A stretch of 6,563 nt of DNA from Alistipes sp. CAG:514 (GTDB lineage Bacteria > Bacteroidota > Bacteroidia > Bacteroidales > UBA932), in NCBI GenBank assembly GCA_000431015.1, contig HF985994.1:1-6563 (forward strand), read 5' to 3'. A program made the position numbers and the translations under genes. The first letter of the stretch is position 1, and every line of letters starts with the position of its first letter. Shown piece by piece: positions 1 to 5,272 of the stretch. The notes beneath the pieces were generated by a model. The model was not told the origin of the DNA, did not search any database, and saw nothing but the letters and a program-made list of their open reading frames with translations.

Positions 1-72
1 TTAATCAAACTGACAGTCGTACTTTATCGAATGCTTACCGTGCGCCAGATAATTTCATGTCGTTACACCTTA

Positions 73-104
73 TGTGTCCATGTCCAAAAAAGTTCCTATC
101 TTTG
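73..104 (+). promoter_or_regulatory. Bacteroidota-type promoter of the AAA-ATPase gene
   Basis: Bases 97-104 read TATCTTTG, an exact match to the Bacteroidota -7 consensus TAnnTTTG, and are followed by CA as in many such promoters. A -33 element is weak: TGTG at 73-76 differs by one base from TTTG and lies 20 bases upstream, which is the expected spacing. Transcription would start near 111, leaving a leader of roughly 20 bases. The leader contains AAAGGA at 119-124, eight bases before the ATG at 133, a reasonable ribosome binding site. The promoter is inferred from motif and spacing only. Confidence 0.65.
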
Positions 105-132
105 CAAGTAATGAACTAAAAGGACAGGCCGT

Positions 133-1674
133 ATGCTTTACCCGATTGGAATACAGAGTTTTGAGAAGATCCGCCAGGGCGGGTATGTCTATGTCGACAA
201 GACCGATCTCATCTACAAGATTGCCAAGACCGGTCAATACTACTTCCTGAGCCGCCCCAGGCGGTTCGGAAAGAGTCTGCTGGTGTCGACTATGGAGGCG
301 TATTTCAAGGGGAAGAAGGAGCTGTTCGACGGGCTGGCAGTGGCGTCGCTGGAGAAGGACTGGACGGAGTACCCGGTGCTGCACTTCGATCTTGGTGGAG
401 CCAGTTATACGGACATGGACTCGTTGAATGACAAATTAGGGAGACAGCTGAATGACCTTGAATCAGAATATGGGGTCGTCAGGAAGTACAAGACGCTTCC
501 CGTACGCTTCGAGACCATAATCGAGGCCGCCTACCGGAAGACGGGCCGTCAGGTGGTGATCCTTGTCGATGAATATGACAAGCCCGTCATCGACAACCTT
601 GACCGCCCGGAGCTTCAGGACAAGATGCGCGAGACGCTCCGCGGCTTCTACGGCGTGATGAAGTCCAAGGATGCGTTCATTCGCTTCGGCTTCCTCACCG
701 GTGTCACCAAGATCGGGAAGATGAGCGTGTTCAGCGACCTGAACAACCCCAAGGACATCTCGATGGACTCCCGCTACACGGACATCTGCGGAGTGTCCGA
801 GACAGACCTCACGGACTGTTTCGCGGAAAGCGTCAGGGAACTCGCCGAGGCCAACGGACTCTCCGAGGAGGAGTGCCGCCAAAAGCTGGCCCTGATGTAC
901 GACGGCTACCACTTCTGCGAGGATTCAACCGGGGTCTACAACCCGTTCAGCCTTCTGAACACCTTTGACAGCCTGAAGTTCCGGGAGTACTGGTTCGAGA
1001 CGGGCACGCCGTCCTTCCTCGTCAAGGTGATGAGGAAGACCTCCTATGACGTGACCCGCCTGTCGAGCGACCTTGTGGGCTCCTCACTGCTGAGCGACGT
1101 GAACACGGCGTTCCTCAACCCTGTCCCGCTCCTTTACCAGAGCGGCTACCTCACCATCAAGGGCTTTGACCCGCGCTTCAACCTCTACACGCTCGGATTC
1201 CCGAACATGGAGGTGAAGGACGGCTTCCTTAACTTCCTGCTGGGATACTATGCCCCGATCCAGAGCGACTCCACCAACACCCTCATATCCCTCATGTCGA
1301 TGGATGTCGAATCCGGCAACCCAGAGGGCTTCATGACCCGTTTGGACGCCCTCTTCGCCAGGACAAACTACCAGATCCAGGGCGACTGCGAGAAAGACTT
1401 CCAGTACGCGATGTACATCATCATCGAGCTGATGGGGGAATATGTCGAGACAGAGCGCACGACCTCCAACGGCCGCATCGACATCCTCATCAAGACCAAG
1501 GACTACGTCTACATCATCGAGATCAAGACCGACTCCACCCCGGACGAAGCCCTCGCGCAGATCGAAGAGAAAGGCTACGCCCGCCCGTTCGCCGACGACC
1601 CGAGAAGAGTGTTCAGAATCGGTGTGAACTTCTCCACCGCAAACCGCCGCATCGACGGCTGGAAGGTCGTTTAG
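133..1674 (+). CDS. AAA-ATPase-like / PD-(D/E)XK nuclease family protein
   Basis: This 513-residue protein has the two-part architecture of the AAA-ATPase_like (PF09820) plus PDDEXK_9 (PF08011) family, and is about full length. The N-terminus (PIGIQSFEKIR...YVDKT, residues 4-24) is the family's usual opening and supports the ATG at 133. The P-loop is the degenerate RPRRFGKS form (41-48, K47), the Walker B strand is VVILVDEYDK (141-150, D146 E147), and a sensor-like TGVTKIG follows at 189-195. The C-terminal part carries a PD-(D/E)XK core: GRID (D450), then EIK (E463, K465), then a conserved Gln at 476 and a QIEEKGYA stretch. No signal peptide or membrane segment is seen, so it should be cytoplasmic. 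The cellular role of the family is not established; ATP-dependent nucleic acid cleavage or binding is inferred from the motifs. It is transcribed alone from its own promoter and is GC-richer than the hip operon downstream. Confidence 0.93.
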   Translation: MLYPIGIQSFEKIRQGGYVYVDKTDLIYKIAKTGQYYFLSRPRRFGKSLLVSTMEAYFKGKKELFDGLAVASLEKDWTEYPVLHFDLGGASYTDMDSLNDKLGRQLNDLESEYGVVRKYKTLPVRFETIIEAAYRKTGRQVVILVDEYDKPVIDNLDRPELQDKMRETLRGFYGVMKSKDAFIRFGFLTGVTKIGKMSVFSDLNNPKDISMDSRYTDICGVSETDLTDCFAESVRELAEANGLSEEECRQKLALMYDGYHFCEDSTGVYNPFSLLNTFDSLKFREYWFETGTPSFLVKVMRKTSYDVTRLSSDLVGSSLLSDVNTAFLNPVPLLYQSGYLTIKGFDPRFNLYTLGFPNMEVKDGFLNFLLGYYAPIQSDSTNTLISLMSMDVESGNPEGFMTRLDALFARTNYQIQGDCEKDFQYAMYIIIELMGEYVETERTTSNGRIDILIKTKDYVYIIEIKTDSTPDEALAQIEEKGYARPFADDPRRVFRIGVNFSTANRRIDGWKVV

Positions 1675-1761
1675 GTCGATTATCCGGCAAAGACTGTTCG
1701 GCAAACTCGGCGACGGGAAGGCTTCGTTATCTTTCTTGGCAGATTACACACGGAAAAAACA

Positions 1762-1775
1762 ATCCCGAAAGGGAT
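1762..1775. promoter_or_regulatory. Candidate HipB operator O1
   Basis: The sequence ATCCC-GAAA-GGGAT is an inverted repeat with five-base arms and a four-base centre. Its inner part, CCCGAAAGGGA (1764-1774), recurs at 1805-1815, with centres 41 bp apart, close to four helical turns. It lies upstream of the predicted -7 element of the hip operon, near where a -33 element would be. E. coli HipB binds inverted repeats with TATCC/GGATA arms, and the ATCC/GGAT arms here resemble them, with a spacer of 6 instead of 8. Binding by HipB is an inference from symmetry, duplication and position. Confidence 0.55.
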
Positions 1776-1794
1776 GATATTAACGAATTTTCAT

Positions 1795-1802
1795 TATTTT
1801 TG
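1795..1802 (+). promoter_or_regulatory. Predicted -7 element of the hipBST operon
   Basis: TATTTTTG matches the Bacteroidota -7 consensus TAnnTTTG. No TTTG-like -33 element is visible 19-21 bases upstream; that position is occupied by operator O1 instead. Transcription would start about 1808-1810, inside operator O2, leaving a leader of roughly 25 bases before the hipB ATG at 1833. A bound repressor at O2 would sit on the start site. Confidence 0.5.
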
Positions 1803-1803
1803 T

Positions 1804-1815
1804 ACCCGAAAGGGA
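1804..1815. promoter_or_regulatory. Candidate HipB operator O2
   Basis: CCC-GAAA-GGG (1805-1814) is the second copy of the repeat with dyad symmetry found at 1762-1775, sharing 11 identical bases (CCCGAAAGGGA). Here the outer bases are less symmetric than in O1. It begins two bases after the predicted -7 element and overlaps the expected transcription start, the usual position for an autorepressor site. The paired arrangement suggests cooperative binding of two HipB dimers across the promoter. Confidence 0.5.
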
Positions 1816-1832
1816 CTATATTTTCGTTTGAA

Positions 1833-2030
1833 ATGAGTATCGGGGAACATATTCGTAAAAAAAGGAAAACATTCGGACTGACCCAGATTGAACTGGCAGA
1901 AAGATCCGGGGTCGGTGTCAGGTTCGTCAGGGAACTGGAAAACGGTAAGAACACCGTCCGGTTAGACAAAGTCAATCAAGTGCTCAAGCTCTTTGGTGAG
2001 GAACTTCAGGCGCATAAGATCAATGAATAA
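1833..2030 (+). CDS. hipB: HipB-like antitoxin / HTH autorepressor
   Basis: This 65-residue protein is almost entirely one XRE/Cro-type helix-turn-helix domain: GEHIRKKRKTFGLTQIELA leads into the recognition region AERSGVGVRFVRELENGK (residues 22-39), followed by the typical KVNQVLKLFG helix (46-55). It matches the HipB/Y4mF antitoxin-repressor group. I chose the ATG at 1833; a TTG at 1800 would add 11 residues but lies inside the predicted -7 element, so it would not be transcribed. The stop codon overlaps the hipS ATG by one base (TAATG). By analogy with HipB it should dimerise, bind operators near its own promoter and join the HipS-HipT complex. In E. coli HipBST the kinase is neutralised mainly by HipS, with HipB acting as DNA binder and helper; whether this holds here is inference. 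Confidence 0.88.
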   Translation: MSIGEHIRKKRKTFGLTQIELAERSGVGVRFVRELENGKNTVRLDKVNQVLKLFGEELQAHKINE

Positions 2031-2356
2031 TGAAAAAGGCTGACATTTACATTGACGACTCATTCTGTGGGATTCTGACAGAAGATTCGGAAGGGTACCA
2101 TTTCTCTTATGACGGCAACTACCTGAAATCTGCGGGAGCCAAGGCCATCAGCCCGACAATGCCGTTGACCGAGTCTGAATATTCAAAAGAAATGATGTTC
2201 CCCGTCTTCGATGGACTGATCCCGGAAGGATGGTTGCTTGACATTGTCCACAAATCCTGGAAAATAGATCCAAGAGACAGGATGTCCTTACTGCTGGCTT
2301 GTTGTAAGGACTGCATAGGTAATCTTAGCGTGAGAGAGCATTATGGAGACAAATAA
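2030..2356 (+). CDS. hipS: HipS-like protein (HipA N-terminal subdomain as a separate protein)
   Basis: The 108 residues correspond to the N-terminal subdomain 1 of HipA (Couple_hipA type) and nothing else. Diagnostic segments are SPTMPLTESEY (41-51), the core FPVFDGLIPEGW (57-68), and the closing DCIGNLSV (94-101), which in full-length HipA reads DCxGAlxv and runs on into the kinase. Here the protein stops seven residues later. Start and stop are clean, and the gene is coupled to both neighbours: one base overlap with hipB and 14 bases with hipT. In the E. coli O127 HipBST system the matching small protein is the antitoxin that blocks the kinase, and a tryptophan in this region has been implicated; W68 in the PEGW motif is the likely equivalent. 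Similar proteins are often annotated simply as HipA N-terminal domain protein. The antitoxin role is inferred from family and gene order. Confidence 0.85.
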   Translation: MKKADIYIDDSFCGILTEDSEGYHFSYDGNYLKSAGAKAISPTMPLTESEYSKEMMFPVFDGLIPEGWLLDIVHKSWKIDPRDRMSLLLACCKDCIGNLSVREHYGDK

Positions 2357-3314
2357 TCTATGCCTCTGCTGCGGCAAGTCCTTGAAGGAAGGCGAGAGGG
2401 ACTATCATTCATCATGTGCGAAAAGGCTTTTCGGACGTCCGAAAGTGCCTGTACTGCCATATTCAAGGGATAACATCTCGGAGCTGGCATTCGAAGTCAT
2501 CAAGTCCAGCACCTCGGTGACCGGGGTTCAGGCCAAACTGGCTCTGGACATCAACAAGGGAGGCCGCAACGAAGAGGACAGGCTGACTATTGTGGGATTG
2601 TGGGGAGGATACATTCTCAAACCGCAAAGCCCTGCCTACAAGTCAATGCCGGAATTGGAGAATGTGACAATGAACATGGCGGAGGCTTCGGGGATCCGCA
2701 CGGCCAGACACGGATTGATCAGAATGTCAGACGGAGAACTCGCATACATCACCAAAAGGATGGACAGAGGCCCGAAAGGACAGAAATACTCTATGCTGGA
2801 CATGTGCCAGCTTACAAACAGACTCACAGAACACAAATACCTTGGCTCGTACTCTCAATTGTCAGCCGTGGTGAGCATGCTCTCTTCCGCTCCGCTTCTG
2901 GATGTCCAGCGCTTCTGGGAGATTGTGCTGTTTTCGTGGATAACAGGCAACTCGGACATGCACTGCAAGAATTTCTCATTGATTTCAACCGATGGCAGCG
3001 ATTACACCCTTTCACCGGCATACGACCTGCTTGCGGTGCTCCTGACAGGGATCGAGGACAAAGACGAACTGGCTATGCCTTTGGAAGGAAGCGGGACGGA
3101 AGGTAGAGAGGGCATAACAGGATATGACCGAGACGCATTCGAAAAAGCGATGACAGCTGCCGGGATTGAAACAAAGGTGTGCAGATGGATCATTGGCAGA
3201 ATGATTTCGAACAAGCCCCTCTGGTTTGACATTCTGGACAGGTCATTTCTTCCTGACGAGACAAAAGACCTTTACAGGGCACTGATTGAAAATAGACTGT
3301 CACGGCTAAGATAA
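2343..3314 (+). CDS. hipT: HipT-like serine/threonine kinase toxin (HipA C-terminal family)
   Basis: This 323-residue protein is the kinase half of a split HipA and lacks HipA's N-terminal subdomain. Residues 7-25 hold a Cys/His cluster (C7-x2-C10 ... H22-x2-C25) followed by RLFG, possibly a small zinc ribbon. The autophosphorylation-loop region is SVTGVQAK (58-65), aligning with S150-VAGAQEK of E. coli HipA. YILKPQ (90-95) supplies the ATP-binding lysine K93. The catalytic loop is GNSDMHCKN (202-210), and AYDLL (226-230) supplies the metal-binding Asp. D205, N210 and D228 have exactly the spacing of HipA D309, N314 and D332, so the kinase appears intact. HipA-family kinases inactivate aminoacyl-tRNA synthetases: GltX for HipA, TrpS for E. 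coli HipT. The target here is unknown. It is the last gene of the operon, starting inside hipS in the +1 frame, which suggests translational coupling to the antitoxin. Confidence 0.9.
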   Translation: METNNLCLCCGKSLKEGERDYHSSCAKRLFGRPKVPVLPYSRDNISELAFEVIKSSTSVTGVQAKLALDINKGGRNEEDRLTIVGLWGGYILKPQSPAYKSMPELENVTMNMAEASGIRTARHGLIRMSDGELAYITKRMDRGPKGQKYSMLDMCQLTNRLTEHKYLGSYSQLSAVVSMLSSAPLLDVQRFWEIVLFSWITGNSDMHCKNFSLISTDGSDYTLSPAYDLLAVLLTGIEDKDELAMPLEGSGTEGREGITGYDRDAFEKAMTAAGIETKVCRWIIGRMISNKPLWFDILDRSFLPDETKDLYRALIENRLSRLR

Positions 3315-3338
3315 TTCTGGAGCCTACCGCTCCAGGAT
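3314..3338. terminator. Hairpin between convergent genes, likely bidirectional terminator
   Basis: CTGGAGC (3317-3323) and GCTCCAG (3329-3335) form a perfect seven-base stem around the five-base loop CTACC. The stem extends to about ten pairs (3314-3338) through one G-U-type pair and two A-T pairs. It begins at the last base of the hipT stop codon and covers the last four sense codons and the TAG stop of the DAHP synthase-chorismate mutase gene on the other strand. The stop codon lies in the loop. Downstream U-runs are short and interrupted on both strands (CTTGTTCT on +, TTATCTT on -), so strength is uncertain. Position between two operons that converge argues for function in both directions. 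Confidence 0.6.
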
Positions 3339-4415
3339 CTTGTTCTGCTCGGCTACGGAGGCTTCGTGGATGGCGGTGAAGAAGGCGGTTACGAACTCTT
3401 CGGGGAGGTTGTAGTCCTTGCCTTTCTCGATCATCGAGGAGAGGATGCTGTCCCAGCGGGCGGCCTGGACGATGGCGATGTTGTGGGCTTTCTTGAACTC
3501 GCCGATCCTGCGGGAAATCTCCATTCTGGAGCCAAGGGCCACAAGCAGGTTCTCGTCGATGACATCTATCTGGGAGCGGAGCTGCTCGATGCCTTCGTTA
3601 TATTCCTTGTCATTGGTGACTTTCTGGCGGACGGTGAGACTCTCAAGGAGAGTTTTCAGATCCTCCGGAACCAACTGCTGACAGGCGTCGCTCAGAGCGC
3701 AGGAAGGGTCGCAGTGCGACTCGACCATCAATCCGTCGAGACCGAGATCCATCGCCCTCTGGGACAGTTCCTTAAGACACTGCCTGGAGCCTCCCATGTG
3801 GCTCGGGTCGGCGAAGAACGGGAGCATCGGGTAACGGGTGCGCAGATCCACGGCCATCTGCCAGCCCGGCAGGTTCCTGTACGGAATCTTCTGCGAGGTG
3901 GAGAACCCGCGATGGATGACACCTAATTTCTTGATTCCCACCCTATTGAGACGCTCCAGCGCCCCGACCCAGAGGTCGATGTCCGGATTGACAGGATTCT
4001 TGACCAGAACCGGAACGTCCGTGTCCCGGAGAGCGTCGGCGATCTCCTGGACAAGGAAAGGGTTGGCCGTGGTGCGCGCGCCGATCCACACCATGTCGAT
4101 GCCGTATTTCAGACATTCGTAGACGTGCTTCTCGCTGGCCACCTCGGTGCAGACCTTCATACCATATTCCTTCTTGACCTTCTGGAGCCATTTCAGGCCG
4201 GGGGTACCGACACCCTCGAAGGATCCGGGGTGGGTGCGGGGCTTCCATATTCCCGCCCGGAAAACGTGGATGCCGAATCCGTGGAGACCTTTGGCGGTCA
4301 TCATGACCTGAAGCTCGGACTCGGCGCTGCACGGGCCGGCGATGACAAGTGGCGGGATGCTCTCGTCGAAGAACCCCCATTCGGACACGGGGATGATGTC
4401 AAGTTGCTGTTCCAT
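3324..4415 (-). CDS. Bifunctional DAHP synthase / chorismate mutase
   Basis: The 363-residue protein joins a class I-beta (KDO8P synthase-like) DAHP synthase (about 1-260) to an AroQ-type chorismate mutase (about 270-363). The first domain condenses phosphoenolpyruvate and erythrose 4-phosphate at entry to the shikimate pathway; the second converts chorismate to prephenate. Visible synthase motifs are GPCSAE (27-32), KPRT (58-61), IGAR (111-114) and VKNP (138-141). Likely metal ligands are C29, H206 (DPSH), E232 (VESH) and D243 (SDAC). In the mutase domain R280, R297, K308, R320 and Q357 align with E. coli R11, R28, K39, R51 and Q88, but Q317 and W321 replace D48 and E52. In a Prevotella nigrescens enzyme of this architecture the domains depend on each other and prephenate inhibits the synthase; similar feedback is likely here. 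It is last in the operon, two bases after tyrA, and ends in the hairpin at 3314-3338. Confidence 0.96.
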   Translation of the reverse strand: MEQQLDIIPVSEWGFFDESIPPLVIAGPCSAESELQVMMTAKGLHGFGIHVFRAGIWKPRTHPGSFEGVGTPGLKWLQKVKKEYGMKVCTEVASEKHVYECLKYGIDMVWIGARTTANPFLVQEIADALRDTDVPVLVKNPVNPDIDLWVGALERLNRVGIKKLGVIHRGFSTSQKIPYRNLPGWQMAVDLRTRYPMLPFFADPSHMGGSRQCLKELSQRAMDLGLDGLMVESHCDPSCALSDACQQLVPEDLKTLLESLTVRQKVTNDKEYNEGIEQLRSQIDVIDENLLVALGSRMEISRRIGEFKKAHNIAIVQAARWDSILSSMIEKGKDYNLPEEFVTAFFTAIHEASVAEQNKILER

Positions 4416-4417
4416 AA

Positions 4418-5272
4418 CTATCTCAAAATCTTTTTAATCCTGTTTGCCTCATGGATGAGGTCGGTGACGCGCTCCCCGTCATAAGAGGCAATCGCGTCGC
4501 GGAAAAGCCGCATCTTCTCAAGGTAGGTGTCGATGACATGCAGCACGTTGTCCCGGTTCTGCTCCAGAATCGGCGTCCACATCTCGGCGGAACTCTTGGC
4601 CAGACGGACGGTGGATGAGAATCCACCGGACGCAAGGTCGAAGATGTGCTTCTCGTCCTTTTCCTTCTCAAGGACCGTCAGCGCCAGCGCGAACGATGAC
4701 ACGTGGGAGATGTGCGAGACGTAGGCAGTGTGCACGTCGTGGCTGTCGGCGTTCATGTAGAGCGGACGCATGTTCAGCGCGTCATACAATTCCTCAACCA
4801 CCTTGACCGCCTGCGGATCAGAATCTTCCGTGTTTGCGAATATGCAGGCGCGGCCATCGAAGAGGTTCGGCATGGCGGCCCATGGTCCGGAATATTCAGT
4901 ACCGGCCATCGGGTGCGTGGCGACGAAGCGGCCGCGCATCGGGTGGTAATGCGCCGCGCGGACGATGTTGCTCTTGGTGGAGCAGGTGTCGATCACGATC
5001 TTCTTCGAGTTTCCCTCTTTCTTGAATATGTCAAGTACCTGCGGAAGCATCCTCACGGCTGCGCCGACCGGGATGGCGATCACGGTGATGTCGCTCCGGC
5101 GGATACATTCCCCGAAGGGGACGACCTCGTCCACAAGTTCCATTTTCCGGGCCGCGGCGGCATTGACCGGGTCGGTCTCCACCCCGAGTACAGTCCCGGC
5201 GAAGCCGCGCCGCTTCAAGTCTATCGCCATCGAGCCGCCTATCAGGCCCAGGCCTATCACCCCTACTATCAT
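4418..5272 (-). CDS. tyrA: Prephenate dehydrogenase
   Basis: This 284-residue NAD(P)-dependent enzyme oxidatively decarboxylates prephenate to 4-hydroxyphenylpyruvate, the precursor of tyrosine. It opens directly with a Rossmann fold: GLGLIG (7-12), and an acidic residue after the second strand (VETD, E32/D34) suggests NAD+ preference. The catalytic segment is HPMAGTEYSG (120-129) with H120, preceded by DTCSTKS (95-101). The helical C-terminal domain shows HTAYVSHISH (181-190), R223 in STVRLA, which aligns with the prephenate-binding arginine of other TyrA enzymes, and the MW...N pattern at 231-239. There is no C-terminal ACT domain and no fused mutase, so feedback control probably lies with the DAHP synthase-chorismate mutase. 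Its ATG shares ATGA with the stop of the upstream aminotransferase (4-base overlap), and two bases separate it from the next gene, indicating one transcript. Arogenate dehydrogenase is an alternative that cannot be excluded. Confidence 0.94.
   Translation of the reverse strand: MIVGVIGLGLIGGSMAIDLKRRGFAGTVLGVETDPVNAAAARKMELVDEVVPFGECIRRSDITVIAIPVGAAVRMLPQVLDIFKKEGNSKKIVIDTCSTKSNIVRAAHYHPMRGRFVATHPMAGTEYSGPWAAMPNLFDGRACIFANTEDSDPQAVKVVEELYDALNMRPLYMNADSHDVHTAYVSHISHVSSFALALTVLEKEKDEKHIFDLASGGFSSTVRLAKSSAEMWTPILEQNRDNVLHVIDTYLEKMRLFRDAIASYDGERVTDLIHEANRIKKILR

Noticed and set aside
1..57. Short minus-strand frame (17 codons before TAA at 3-1) faintly like the start of an IS200-type transposase
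   Set aside because: The resemblance is a few residues, the frame is closed at both ends, and no stem-loop end of such an element was seen.
3..119. Open plus-strand frame running in from the window edge and ending at TAA 117-119
   Set aside because: It encodes 38 residues with no recognisable motif, and the promoter for the ATPase gene lies inside it. Too short to support a partial gene.
463..912. Open frame of 149 codons on the minus strand
   Set aside because: It lies wholly antisense to the ATPase gene and shows no domain; such frames arise in GC-rich genes with biased third positions. The same applies to the minus-strand frames at 70-384 and 1084-1704.
1728..1735. TATCTTTC as a second promoter before hipB
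   Set aside because: It lacks the final G of the -7 consensus and would place a long leader through both operator candidates; the exact match at 1795-1802 is better placed.
1675..1760. Search for a terminator after the ATPase gene
   Set aside because: Only short imperfect repeats (CCGGCAAA and TTCGGCAAA) and a stem without a usable loop (GAAGGCTTC) were found; no convincing hairpin with a T-run.
1800..1832. Upstream TTG start for hipB adding 11 residues
   Set aside because: The TTG falls inside the predicted -7 element, upstream of the likely transcript start, and the ATG at 1833 gives the usual HTH protein N-terminus.
2600..3106. Open frame of 168 codons on the plus strand inside hipT
   Set aside because: It is in another frame of a gene with intact kinase motifs and encodes no recognisable protein.
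2030..3314. hipS and hipT as a single hipA broken by a frameshift
   Set aside because: Each reading frame has its own start and stop, the kinase begins with an extra Cys/His segment absent from fused HipA, and separate HipS and HipT proteins are a known arrangement. The pieces do not read as halves of one interrupted domain.
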